64,000 nucleotides of DNA from JANXQG01 sp964615095 (GTDB lineage: Bacteria > Planctomycetota > Planctomycetia > Pirellulales > Thermoguttaceae). Location: contig CAZTPX010000013.1 of the NCBI GenBank assembly GCA_964615095.1, positions 1 through 64,000 of the forward strand, given 5' to 3'. The position numbers and the translations under genes were made by a program. Positions 21,728 through 30,885 of the stretch are shown here, piece by piece. The notes under the pieces were generated by a model. That model ran no database searches. It worked only from the letters and a program-made list of their open reading frames with translations, and was not told the origin of the DNA. Every line of letters starts with the position of its first letter. Position 1 is the stretch's first letter.

Positions 21728-24622
21728 TTACATCACTCCGCCGCGGCGCGGTTGCGCGGGACGACGAACGGGCGGAAGCGTGGTCTTCGGCTCCGGCAAG
21801 CCGGCGCCGCGCACGGGAACGACGATCGGCTTCTTATCCACCACCAGCCGCTGCATGAGCGCGAACAACAGATCGTAACGCGCTCGTTCGGCGGGACTGG
21901 GATCGTGTGCTGCATCGTTGCCCAGACTCTTGTCGTTGAACATGTTGCCGAAGCTGGCGACCATCACCAGCCCTTTGCCGAATTGAACGGTGGCACAAAT
22001 CGTCGGCTCCAGGTAGACATCCGCCTCCGTGGGATTCTGTTTCTCGCGCTTGGCGCGGACCGCGGCCACGCTCGTGCCGCCGAAGATCTGCCACGCGCTT
22101 TCCACGTAGATCCCCGGCGGAAACTGCACGTTCTCCACGGGCCTGCTGGCGCTGTCGCCCTCGGTTCTTGAAGCCGGCTTTGCCAGTTCGCCCTTCCACG
22201 GCGCGCGATAATCCAACGAAAGGCCGAAGGGCCGCAAGATCTGGTTCGATGTCGAAGGCGCGTCATTCAGGCCCGCGTCGATTACCAACAGCCGGCCACC
22301 GCCATCGACATACTCGACTAGCCGCTTGCGAAAGGCCTCGGTTACGGCGGAGCTAGGAGAGATCATCAGCACGGCATCGCCCTGGAAAACATCGTTTCCC
22401 TCCGCCCGAACGGTCGTGTAGTGCAACCGCGAGATCGCCTGTTCCAGCAAGCCGAATCCGCGCCCGGTGACCCGGTCCTCATTGAAAGCGCCTTTCGCCA
22501 AGGGCACCTGCGACGTCGTGCGATCGATCACCACCTGAGGCAGGGAGACTTCCCGCGGCGCGGGCAGCGGCATTTCCCGGGCTGAAAGCGCGGTTGTGGT
22601 TGCCGAACCGAGGACCCAGCCACAGGCCGTGGCCGCCACCAGTACGAGCCATGCCGAACCGTCCTGCCGCACCAACCACAGTCCGTTACCGATCGCCGCC
22701 AGCCCCAGCAGCGTCCACAGCCACCACAGGCCCCTGCCGCCTTGGTGGTTGAGCCACTCGACCATGTTCAGCAACACTTGGGCTTTACCGGGCTGATAGA
22801 GGCAGAAGTTCGAGAAGATGGTCGAGTCGCCCCAGGCAATCACGCGTCCTCTGCCGCCGTGCGTGGACCAGGCCTGAATGAACGTCCCAAAACGCATCTG
22901 CGGCACGTGCATCGCCCAGCACATGTAGTTGTCGAAATCGAAATCGCCGGGCATGCTCCATAGGCCGCTGGCGCACACCACGGGACGGCCCGCGCTCAGG
23001 CCCGGATCGATCGAGCAGGAGACGGCAAAGTCGAACGCCGGCACGTGCTCGATCGCCGCATGCGGCACCGTCGGCGCCGCATAATGTTCTTCCTCGGGCG
23101 TGGACTGAGCACTGTAGAGCACGTCGTCGCGGAAAGTGAAACCGAAGGCGCGGGCGATATCGTTCATGTGTGCGGAAGAACCTTCCAGGTTCGTGTGGTC
23201 GCCGATAAGGAGCAGACCCCCACCCGCCTTGACAAACTTCACCACCGCCTGGACTTCGCTCGCCTGGAAAGGGACCTTGGGGATCTTGATCACCAACACG
23301 TCGCAAGCAGAGAGCGCGTTTTCATCGATCGGGTCCGCCTCGTTCAGCCGCGACATTTCGTAGTACTGGCTGAGGTATTCAAAAGCCGCGGCGTAGTTGT
23401 ACGTGGAGCTTTTCTCATCGAGGCCGCCGCCGAGGATCTCGGTATTGTAAGGAAAGCTGGAAGGCGACCAGGGTGAATGTTTTTCGACAACCATCACGCG
23501 GCCCGCCTTGCGCGCGCCAATCGGCTCCCATTGCCAGCCGAGGGCGAGGAGAATCGTGCCGAACAAGCAGCAGGCAGCCGCGGCCAGATACTTCACCGAA
23601 AGCGGCTCGCGGGTTGTTGGGGTACGAACGGCGGTACCCGACAAACTCGCTGTACGACCTTCCTTCCCCTCCGTGGAACGGACGGAAGGGGACACGTGAG
23701 GCGACGAACTCACGGACCTGCGCCGTCTGCGCCCGGTTTCTTCCTCAATGATTGCTTTGCCCAGCGAAGCATCGCCCAGCGGACGCACCCACCACCACGA
23801 AAGCAGGATGGGAGGAATGAGCATGGCCAGCAGCACCCAAGGCGAGAGGAACTGGTTCATCACGTGCAGCGGCTGGTTCCACTCGCTCACACTCGCACGA
23901 TGCAGATAGAGGGCCAGGAGCACGACCGCGCGGATCGGCAGCCAGGCCGCCATGATCAGGGCGAAGCGGGCCATGGACCAGCCCCACTCGCGCCAGCGCA
24001 AGCGGATCAAATTCGTCCGGCCGGCATCGATCGTAATCCACGCCAGGCCGCCGACGAGAAACATCAGCGTGGCTGGATCGAACACCATGTCCCAGGAAAG
24101 CGCCAGGCGATGCGACTGTCGCATCGACTGTACGACAAGCATCGGTCCGTCGCCGGCCGCATTGATTCCTGCCAGCCGAGCTAACGCCGCAACGGGCTTG
24201 ACCAGCACCCCAGGCAGATCGTGACTCCGGGCGGTGACCGCCCCAAATAACGTCAACGCCACCGATTGTCCCAGCAGGATCACGCCTCCCACCACCGCTA
24301 CGGCGGCTGCTGGCCGCAACAAGCGCCGGCCGAAAGGCACTTGTTCCAAGATTAGCCCCGCCATGATCGCCAGCGGCGACAGGCGATACGGCCAGGGGGT
24401 CCACCACACGACTGGAAGCAGGAGCAGGAGGATGGCGACAGTCAATTCGGGATAGGCTTCCCGTGTGGCACGCAAAGGGTTGGCCATCTCGCCGGCGGTG
24501 AGCATCCAAAAGCCGAACAGCAAGACTGCCGCCTGAGCCCAAGGGCTGGCGATCTCATAATAGTCCAGCCCCAGCAGCCAGGAGACTCCCAACAGGGCAA
24601 TTCCGATCCAAGGTCGAGCCAT
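21728..24622 (-). CDS. Large membrane protein with two GATase-1-like (DUF4350-type) domains
   Basis: A 964-residue protein. The first 270 residues form about eight membrane helices. Part of them (AGINAAGDGPMLVVQSMRQS HRLALSWDMVFDPATLMFLVGG) resembles the layout of exosortase cores but without a recognisable catalytic Cys. After a Ser/Thr/Arg-rich linker and one more helix come two soluble domains separated by membrane helices. Each has the GATase-1-like pattern DVLVIKIPKVPF...VVKFVKAGGGLLLIGDH and AVLMISPSSAVT...LVEYVDGGGRLLVIDAG. No nucleophilic Cys elbow is seen, so enzymatic activity is not implied. It is a paralogue of the protein encoded at 25381-28038; a Uma2 gene sits between them. Role unknown, probably envelope polymer or protein export. 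Confidence 0.7.
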   Translation of the reverse strand: MARPWIGIALLGVSWLLGLDYYEIASPWAQAAVLLFGFWMLTAGEMANPLRATREAYPELTVAILLLLLPVVWWTPWPYRLSPLAIMAGLILEQVPFGRRLLRPAAAVAVVGGVILLGQSVALTLFGAVTARSHDLPGVLVKPVAALARLAGINAAGDGPMLVVQSMRQSHRLALSWDMVFDPATLMFLVGGLAWITIDAGRTNLIRLRWREWGWSMARFALIMAAWLPIRAVVLLALYLHRASVSEWNQPLHVMNQFLSPWVLLAMLIPPILLSWWWVRPLGDASLGKAIIEEETGRRRRRSVSSSPHVSPSVRSTEGKEGRTASLSGTAVRTPTTREPLSVKYLAAAACCLFGTILLALGWQWEPIGARKAGRVMVVEKHSPWSPSSFPYNTEILGGGLDEKSSTYNYAAAFEYLSQYYEMSRLNEADPIDENALSACDVLVIKIPKVPFQASEVQAVVKFVKAGGGLLLIGDHTNLEGSSAHMNDIARAFGFTFRDDVLYSAQSTPEEEHYAAPTVPHAAIEHVPAFDFAVSCSIDPGLSAGRPVVCASGLWSMPGDFDFDNYMCWAMHVPQMRFGTFIQAWSTHGGRGRVIAWGDSTIFSNFCLYQPGKAQVLLNMVEWLNHQGGRGLWWLWTLLGLAAIGNGLWLVRQDGSAWLVLVAATACGWVLGSATTTALSAREMPLPAPREVSLPQVVIDRTTSQVPLAKGAFNEDRVTGRGFGLLEQAISRLHYTTVRAEGNDVFQGDAVLMISPSSAVTEAFRKRLVEYVDGGGRLLVIDAGLNDAPSTSNQILRPFGLSLDYRAPWKGELAKPASRTEGDSASRPVENVQFPPGIYVESAWQIFGGTSVAAVRAKREKQNPTEADVYLEPTICATVQFGKGLVMVASFGNMFNDKSLGNDAAHDPSPAERARYDLLFALMQRLVVDKKPIVVPVRGAGLPEPKTTLPPVRRPAQPRRGGVM

Positions 24623-24627
24623 GATGC

Positions 24628-25224
24628 TTAGTCCTCAGGCAGAAACTGCAGCGACGCCGGATCGGTGGTCAACGCAATCGCCAACTTGCCTTGCTCGGCC
24701 CGCATGCGAATTCCCGTGACATCACTCACGACCCATTCTTCGCCGTCGGGCGGTACCGGCTGATACCCCGCGTTGAATAGGCGTAAGACTTCGGGCTGCC
24801 GTGTATCGCGATCGATAATCCAGACTTCCGGAACGCGGAGCTGGGCATAAAACGGGAGTTTCTCGTAGGATTCGTCACCCGGGCTGCGGATTTCCACCAC
24901 TACAGTCGGACCGCCATCAAAATACTCGTTGCGGTCGATGTGGAAACGATCGGGCGTCAACAATACCAGGTCCGGAATCCGATAATCCGCCGGCCACCTG
25001 CCGGGCAGAGCAAGGTTGATCGGCGGATAAACTTTGCAACCGCGCGGGCGTGCCCAGTAGGTCTTAAGCCACGCCCCCAGAGAAAGTTCCAATTCCTGGT
25101 GCGAACGGTTTGGCATCGGCGGCATGTGCAGGACTCCATCCCATAGTTCATCCCAGCGATCGGCGCCCGTACAACGGCGCCGGTCGAGGATCTGGGGTTC
25201 GATTTCCAACATGACTGCTTTCAT
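24628..25224 (-). CDS. Uma2 family (DUF820) putative endonuclease
   Basis: A 198-residue PD-(D/E)XK-type protein. The characteristic order is visible: WDELWDGVLHMPPMPNRSHQ, then ADYRIPDLVLLTPDRF (Asp in the core strand), and PTVVVEIRSPGDESYEKLPF YAQLRVPEVWIID. Uma2 proteins are abundant in planctomycetes and cyanobacteria, often as solitary genes scattered between unrelated neighbours; their role is unknown. Here it interrupts two related giant membrane-protein genes, ending five bases before the start of one, so it may be a recent arrival. ATG 25224 (MKAVMLEIEPQ) is chosen; a second ATG four codons on is also possible. Confidence 0.85.
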   Translation of the reverse strand: MKAVMLEIEPQILDRRRCTGADRWDELWDGVLHMPPMPNRSHQELELSLGAWLKTYWARPRGCKVYPPINLALPGRWPADYRIPDLVLLTPDRFHIDRNEYFDGGPTVVVEIRSPGDESYEKLPFYAQLRVPEVWIIDRDTRQPEVLRLFNAGYQPVPPDGEEWVVSDVTGIRMRAEQGKLAIALTTDPASLQFLPED

Positions 25225-25292
25225 AGGTGGACCATATACCGCTGGCAGTTTAAGATTATATCCGTTATTGCGCTCGCATGAAAACATGTCGC

Positions 25293-25338
25293 GTAGGCGG
25301 GATCTAGCGCGTCAGTGACGGACGAAAGTCCATCCTAC
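25293..25338 (+). repeat. Weak intergenic inverted repeat
   Basis: GTAGGCGGGAT at 25293 and a diverged complement ending CCATCCTAC at 25338 enclose GTCAGTGACGGACGAAAGTC. It resembles the better-preserved repeat at 10479-10525 in size and wording (a 'GTAGx...GGAC...GTCC...CTAC' frame), so it may be a degenerate member of the same family. Confidence 0.4.
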
Positions 25339-25380
25339 ATTTGGTTTGTATTCATGCCGGGTAATACGAGCCACGAACCT

Positions 25381-28038
25381 TTATAGTTTGGGTAAATTCA
25401 GCGTTCCGTCTTTGGGTGATCCGGCCGTTGATGCGCGATGGCCAATCCAAGCTTCCAGTTGCGAACGCCAGAAACTGGCATTCTGTGGGAATGAATCAAT
25501 ATTCTTTTTCAAGGCGAAAGCCGAATCGCCGAGAATGAATGCTTGGCCTTGTCCAACCCGGTGTCCGGCAATGACCGCCTTCCCGTCCGGACCGTCGGGC
25601 GGCCAGGTTACCTCGCTGGGATCGCTGGAAACAGGCCAGGCGGCGTAGAACTGCACCGACGTCTGTTGTTTGTTCGGATAGCAGTACCTTCCCAACGCTT
25701 CCGTCTCCGGCCTGGAAACCGAAGGCGGCAAGGGGGCGGGATCAATGGAAAGCTGGAACTCATCCAGCAACGTCTTGCTAGGCCCGGCATCCGGCGCGCC
25801 GACCATGCTCAAGAAGCAACCGCCCTGTTCCACGAAGCGCTTGACGGCGACAATCTCGCCGCTGCTGAAGGCACGGGCAGGCGCAATCGAAATCAGCATG
25901 GCCGCCCGGTTCAGCCGCTCCGCCGCAAGATCGGGCGCTACCAGCGGCAAGTAACCGTTAGCGGCTAGCACGCGCATGAAGCGGCCGATGCCGTTCTCGC
26001 CCCAGGGATCCTTGCCATAGGCTTCCAGGTGAGAACCATCCACGTAGATGATCGGCCGGGCAGCGGTCTTGGTCCCCGAGGGCAGCAATTCCGACGTTAC
26101 ATTGCTGAGCCGGTGGCACGCAATCATGGCCAGAGTCAGGAGAATGGCCGCTATGGCCGTCGCGATCCAATCCAATCGCAGAAACAGAAGAACGATTGCC
26201 GCGACCGCGGCCGCCAGCCCCAACAACTGCCGCCACCACGCCAGCGGCGCCGAATGACCAGCGGCCAGCGACGAAAGCAACGGGCCTACGAAAGTGTAAG
26301 AAAAAGGAATCCCCTCATTACTTACGCAAGTGGTGCTGCCCAGCACGACCACCGTGCCCCGGCCCACATTCTGCTGGGCCGCCAGGACCAGGTTACCCAG
26401 GCGTTCGCCCGACATGTAGGGCAAGGCCTCGGGTCGGTCGGGATCCGTACCCAGTTCGTCCCAAGCCCAACGTCCTACGACCAGTGGGCCGGCGGGCCAC
26501 GCCACGCGGATGGAAGCGGCATGATCGAAACTGAAGTGCCCTTGCCCCGGGTTGCTGCACGCGGTGGCGGCATGGGGCGCCGACTGAAGATTATCTTCCC
26601 AGCGCTCAGTCAGCGAATTGGCGGTGTCGTCGCGGAACGACATAGCGCTTGGCGCCAAGAGGGCGTTGAGAACATTTTCCTCACCGCTCAAGATCGTTTC
26701 CGGTTCGCTGGCAACCAGCATCCGGCCGCCGGCGGAGACATATCTCCAGATCTTATTGCGGATATCGTCGGGAATGGAGGCCTCCTCCATCGCCGAATTC
26801 TCGGCCGCTTTGGGCGGTAAGACAATGAGTACATCAACGTCCTGACCAAGTTCGGCCAGATCGCGGGAGCGAATGAACTTCCCGCCTAGACTTTCGACCA
26901 GAGCCGGCAACAGCCCATAGTGTGGCGCCGCACCTGTCTCCGCGGGGCTCCAATCGGTCGTGCCGTCGTCGTAAGCCACGATCCGCCGGTCCCGCAGGTC
27001 CGGTTTGACGGGCGTAAGCGTCAGCGCCGCCGCGGCCACCAGCAGCAGCCCTGCCGGCCACAATTGCCGCCAGTCGAACTGCGAATTCGATCGGCCGTAT
27101 GGAACTTCCAGATCTTGAAGGCTGCGTCTCCGCCGCATGCCCTCGGTCGCGGTGGGATTCTCGTCGGTCTTGCTTGGCCGATCGTGCGGTGCTAACGCCC
27201 ACGGCGCCAAGCGAAACATGGCAACGGCCACCGTCACATGGAGCACGGCGGCAAGCAGGGGCAGGTTCCAGGGCAGGAGGGTGCGAATCGCATTGCCCCA
27301 GGTCCAGACGCCCAAATGCGAGACATCATCGAATTTGGGCAAGGTCTGCGGCAGCAGTGCAGTCAAGTCCTGGCTGAAGGCCAGCACCACGAGATACACG
27401 CCCTGCGCGAGGAAGATGAACAGCACGGCCCACGCAGCACGTCGCAGGCGCGGCGGCGGCATAGCCATGAGCCAGGCGACGGTCAGCGCGGCCATCAACA
27501 CGAGGAAGTCGATGCCGCCGAAGCTCTCGCCAATCAAGAGCGGCCGGCCCGTAAGCCAACCGGCACAGCGCCCCTCGACATGGCCCACGGCATTGCTGAT
27601 CGTCCAAACCGTGGCCGAGCCAATCCCGACCAGCCGGAAAACAGCCAGCGCCGTAGCGGCCAAGGCAGCACAACCAGCCGTTTTTGCGATTACGCCGGAT
27701 CGCACCCGGGAAACGGCCGCCAAGAGGACCACCACGGCCAACACATTGACAACCGGCAGTGAAGATGCGGTCATCCACAGGGCGATCAACGTTGCCCCAC
27801 CCAGCAGTAGCCCGTAGTTGCGCGCAAGACGGCGACGACCGGGTACAGCCGCCAGGACGAGTGCCGCAAGTGCAAGCCAGGCAAGAGCTTTTTGCAACGG
27901 CGGCGCGATCCATCCCAGCGAACCGGCCGCCAGCCATGAGGCCAGAAGGCCCAGAACCAGAATGATCAGCGCCCGCGCCTGTGCAATCGCCGACGCGGTG
28001 GCAGGTGTCGCGGAAGCGTTTTCAACTGTTGTATCCAT
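25381..28038 (-). CDS. Large membrane protein with GATase-1-like domains, paralogue of the 21728-24622 product
   Basis: An 885-residue protein with about nine N-terminal helices, a linker, and soluble GATase-1-like domains (DVLIVLPPKAAE...YVSAGGRMLVASEP, then LISIAPARAFSSGEIVAVKR FVEQGGCFLSMVGAPDAG) separated by further helices. In the membrane part, GRPLLIGESFGGIDFLVLMA AL has the spacing of the exosortase active-site helix, but the Cys-Ser-Gly is replaced by Ser-Phe-Gly-Gly. If the relation is real, the domain is catalytically dead. ATG 28038 is used; the frame is open to a TTG at 28074. It overlaps the upstream GT87 gene by 17 bp, so the two are co-translated. Function unknown; envelope biogenesis is the likely area. 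Confidence 0.7.
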   Translation of the reverse strand: MDTTVENASATPATASAIAQARALIILVLGLLASWLAAGSLGWIAPPLQKALAWLALAALVLAAVPGRRRLARNYGLLLGGATLIALWMTASSLPVVNVLAVVVLLAAVSRVRSGVIAKTAGCAALAATALAVFRLVGIGSATVWTISNAVGHVEGRCAGWLTGRPLLIGESFGGIDFLVLMAALTVAWLMAMPPPRLRRAAWAVLFIFLAQGVYLVVLAFSQDLTALLPQTLPKFDDVSHLGVWTWGNAIRTLLPWNLPLLAAVLHVTVAVAMFRLAPWALAPHDRPSKTDENPTATEGMRRRRSLQDLEVPYGRSNSQFDWRQLWPAGLLLVAAAALTLTPVKPDLRDRRIVAYDDGTTDWSPAETGAAPHYGLLPALVESLGGKFIRSRDLAELGQDVDVLIVLPPKAAENSAMEEASIPDDIRNKIWRYVSAGGRMLVASEPETILSGEENVLNALLAPSAMSFRDDTANSLTERWEDNLQSAPHAATACSNPGQGHFSFDHAASIRVAWPAGPLVVGRWAWDELGTDPDRPEALPYMSGERLGNLVLAAQQNVGRGTVVVLGSTTCVSNEGIPFSYTFVGPLLSSLAAGHSAPLAWWRQLLGLAAAVAAIVLLFLRLDWIATAIAAILLTLAMIACHRLSNVTSELLPSGTKTAARPIIYVDGSHLEAYGKDPWGENGIGRFMRVLAANGYLPLVAPDLAAERLNRAAMLISIAPARAFSSGEIVAVKRFVEQGGCFLSMVGAPDAGPSKTLLDEFQLSIDPAPLPPSVSRPETEALGRYCYPNKQQTSVQFYAAWPVSSDPSEVTWPPDGPDGKAVIAGHRVGQGQAFILGDSAFALKKNIDSFPQNASFWRSQLEAWIGHRASTAGSPKDGTLNLPKL

Positions 28039-29416
28039 AACTGGCAGTATCGGCTTTTGACGAGAAAGCGACAAGCCCCACGCCCAGGAGCAAACTCATC
28101 CAGAGGAGCACGCCTGCAAACCGGGCCACGTCGAAGGCCAACAGCCCCAGCCCGCCGGCCCACACCAAGACTACCGGCACAACCCACTGCCAGCGGTAAC
28201 GGCCGCGCATGAGGAGAATGGCCAGCACCGGTGCGGCAGCCACATAGTGATAACTCCAAACGACGGGCGAAAACCAGAGCGTAGCCAGCGTCATCATGGC
28301 AATCTTGGCCGGGCCTTGCAGGGGCCACGCCTGTGGGCCGACGGGGCGGCAGTAGATGGCCACGCCCAGCGCCAAGACCGCCATGGTTGCCAGGAACACG
28401 ATCTGAAGTTGTGCGGGCGTAATATCGGCAAATTGGACCCGTCGCCGGGCCTGGAAATTGATGATCTTGCCGCGTTGTATCGCTGCCGATTCGGTATCTT
28501 GTTCGGCCGCCGATTTTCCGCCCGGTTGGCTGCCCAACGACGTCAAAAAGCGACGCAGCGTGATCGCCACGGACTGGTTCGTCGGTCGGTCTTCATCCCG
28601 GGGATTGACCGACGCCAACTGCCGATTTGCCGTGCCCGCAGCACCATGTTCCCACCAAAGCAGATGTTCACGCCAGGCCGCTGCCGGCCCGAAGGCCAAA
28701 ACGCTCAGGGCAACGTCCAGCACGATCACGGTGGCGATGGCCACCAGCGCCCCCTTCCATTTTCGTTGGTAGAGCAGAAAACCGATGCCCAATAACGGCA
28801 GAAGCTTCAACCAGGCCCCAGTTCCCAGCAGGACCCCGCCGCTGATTTGTTGCCCACGGCAGGCCCGGTCGAGTCCCAAAATCATGAGCCAGATCATGAG
28901 CACGTGAAAACTGCCTAGGCACATGCCGTCGAGCACGATCGGCATCGCCAGGAGTCCGGCCGCCAAGGTGGCATGCCGTTTGGCGGCCGCGTCCGAACCA
29001 ACCAGGATGCGGCCGCAGATGGTTCGCAGCAAGCCCAGCCAAGCCACGCAACCGATGCCATACCAGAGCACTGCCGTGACGGAAATCGGTAATAGGGCAA
29101 ACGCCATCCAAGGCACGTCGGCTGATGGCCAGTAGCGGGACAACGTCGATGAAGGATCGCGCGTGCCATGTTCGAGGATATAGCGGCCCGCGTCGCAGAA
29201 CCCGGCCAGATCGGGACCATTGTCCACGGCTCGCTGATAAGCCATGGGAAGCCCCATGACCAGCAGACCGAGCATTGCGGCCCATCCGCACCGCTCCCAC
29301 AAGACTGAACGAGAATGGTCTTGGCCGCCGGCACGCTCGGGCGATGCCGGGAAATGGCGTTTGCGCCAGCGAAGCGGCGGTTTGGACGTGGAACGGTCAA
29401 CCATGGTCTCGATCAT
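28022..29416 (-). CDS. GT87-type (DUF2029) polyprenol-phosphate-dependent glycosyltransferase
   Basis: A 464-residue membrane protein with about ten helices. The layout matches the GT87 family: an early loop with DAGRYILEHGTRD (acidic residue after TM1), a middle part with GTGAWLKLLPLLGIGFLLYQ RKWKGALV, and HYVAAAPVLAILLMRGR near the end. GT87 enzymes move mannose or other sugars from polyprenyl phosphate to outer glycans. It is the first gene of a minus-strand operon with the two GATase-like membrane giants (17-bp overlap), which suggests these act together on a surface glycan or exported protein. ATG 29404 is an alternative start. Confidence 0.75.
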   Translation of the reverse strand: MIETMVDRSTSKPPLRWRKRHFPASPERAGGQDHSRSVLWERCGWAAMLGLLVMGLPMAYQRAVDNGPDLAGFCDAGRYILEHGTRDPSSTLSRYWPSADVPWMAFALLPISVTAVLWYGIGCVAWLGLLRTICGRILVGSDAAAKRHATLAAGLLAMPIVLDGMCLGSFHVLMIWLMILGLDRACRGQQISGGVLLGTGAWLKLLPLLGIGFLLYQRKWKGALVAIATVIVLDVALSVLAFGPAAAWREHLLWWEHGAAGTANRQLASVNPRDEDRPTNQSVAITLRRFLTSLGSQPGGKSAAEQDTESAAIQRGKIINFQARRRVQFADITPAQLQIVFLATMAVLALGVAIYCRPVGPQAWPLQGPAKIAMMTLATLWFSPVVWSYHYVAAAPVLAILLMRGRYRWQWVVPVVLVWAGGLGLLAFDVARFAGVLLWMSLLLGVGLVAFSSKADTASYGYNS

Positions 29417-29769
29417 CGTTGCTTGCGACCCCCTTCTTCTGTGGCACTTAGTGTCTTTTCAAACGCCGGAACTGCGCAGGCTTGTTCCGGCCTACTGCTC
29501 GGCACCATTTCAAATGGCGGAGATTATTCAATTCCGGGCGATGCCACAAGCCGAGTTGTACCCCCATTCGCGATTTTTCGCCCTGCCATCCGTAGCCCGT
29601 TAAACTTTCAATGTCACAATTGCTATTGCCGGGCCGAAATTTTCCGGATATCTTCCCCACGCCTGCATTGGCACGACTCGCCGGAGGGCGTCAACACAAC
29701 TGGAATTATCCGGTTTGTTGACCGCGAGCGCATCAGGTCTACCAGTACGACTGCGGTACGGCGCAAGCA
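29417..29769. other. 353-bp divergent intergenic region
   Basis: This lies between the minus-strand GT87 gene and the plus-strand GT2 gene and must contain both promoters. I see no further gene. GC content drops around 29590-29660. No repeat family found elsewhere in the window is present. Confidence 0.45.
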
Positions 29770-30735
29770 ATGAACTCACGTGTTTCGGTTGTCATCCCCT
29801 GTTACAACGCAGCTCCGTTTCTGCGCGCGACGCTCGATTCGGCCTTGAACCAGTCCCATCCGCCCTTTGAGGTCCTGATAATCGACGATGGATCAACCGA
29901 CCAGTCGGCGGCAATCGCCGCATCGTTCGGTCCACCTGTGCGAGTGATCTCCCAGGTCAATCAAGGCGAGTCAGTCGCTAGGAACCGTGGCATCGAGGAG
30001 GCCGCCGGCGATTGGATCGCCTTTCTGGATGCCGACGACATCTGGTTGCCTGAAAAGCTCGAAAAGCAACTTGCCGCCGCACGGCCCGGTATTGCCTGTA
30101 TCCACACAAACTTTCGTCCCTTTGGCGCCAACCATCACGTCCGCGACGTATCGAAGATCCCCGCCGCGAAACGCTACACCCTGGAACGACTGTTCCTGGG
30201 GAAATCGCCCATCCGTCCCTCGACGTTGTTGGTGCCTAAGTCGCTGCCCGCGCGCTTCCCGACGTGGACGCAGTTTTCCGAAGACATCCTCTACTTCCTG
30301 GATGTCTGCCAGTTGGGCGAGATCGTACTTTTGACAGACTTCCTCACGGAAGTCCGGTATCATTCAGCTTCGCAAAGCGCAGCGCCGGGCGTAATCGCCC
30401 AGTGGCACCGGACCTACGAGGAATGGTTGCGGCAGAACGAAAATCGCCTCGACCGCGAGCAGGTACGATCATTGCGGGGGCAGATGCTCGATCGACTCGT
30501 CCACAAGACTTTTAAGGCATACTACTTGGGTCGCGACAGGGAATTCCAATTGCTCCGCGACTATCTGGCACAGTATGCCGAAAATCCGGCGGTCAAACAG
30601 GTGCTGGAAGGAAGATTCCCTCCCCACTGGTTCTACACGTTGCATCGGGGGCTGGGGAAGTTGCGGGGCTTTTGCCGCACCTTGCGGATCGATGACCGCC
30701 AGCCCCCATCCCATTTCGGTCGCAAAGCCGCCTGA
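29770..30735 (+). CDS. Glycosyltransferase family 2
   Basis: A 321-residue GT-A glycosyltransferase. The N-terminal nucleotide-sugar domain shows VSVVIPCYNAAPFLRATLDS, EVLIIDDGSTDQSA, SVARNRGIEEAAGDWIAFLD and the DADD metal site at about residues 88-91. The C-terminal part is helical and basic (YEEWLRQNENRLDREQVRSL). No membrane helix is seen. It probably adds a sugar to a lipid-linked or surface glycan; the donor is unknown. It is divergent from the GT87 operon and upstream of the J-domain-like/kinase cluster, with 150 bp before the latter. Confidence 0.9.
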   Translation: MNSRVSVVIPCYNAAPFLRATLDSALNQSHPPFEVLIIDDGSTDQSAAIAASFGPPVRVISQVNQGESVARNRGIEEAAGDWIAFLDADDIWLPEKLEKQLAAARPGIACIHTNFRPFGANHHVRDVSKIPAAKRYTLERLFLGKSPIRPSTLLVPKSLPARFPTWTQFSEDILYFLDVCQLGEIVLLTDFLTEVRYHSASQSAAPGVIAQWHRTYEEWLRQNENRLDREQVRSLRGQMLDRLVHKTFKAYYLGRDREFQLLRDYLAQYAENPAVKQVLEGRFPPHWFYTLHRGLGKLRGFCRTLRIDDRQPPSHFGRKAA

Positions 30736-30885
30736 ACCGACTCTCCTGTTTCCCGGCCCAAAACGGCGGACGTGGATTGCGAAAGCTTGCCGCAGGGATC
30801 ATAATGCAATAGCCTGCTGGCCGCACGACGAATATCTCTAGGAGAGAGTCGTCCAGACCGCGCAGATCATCGAGGAGAGTAGCCC

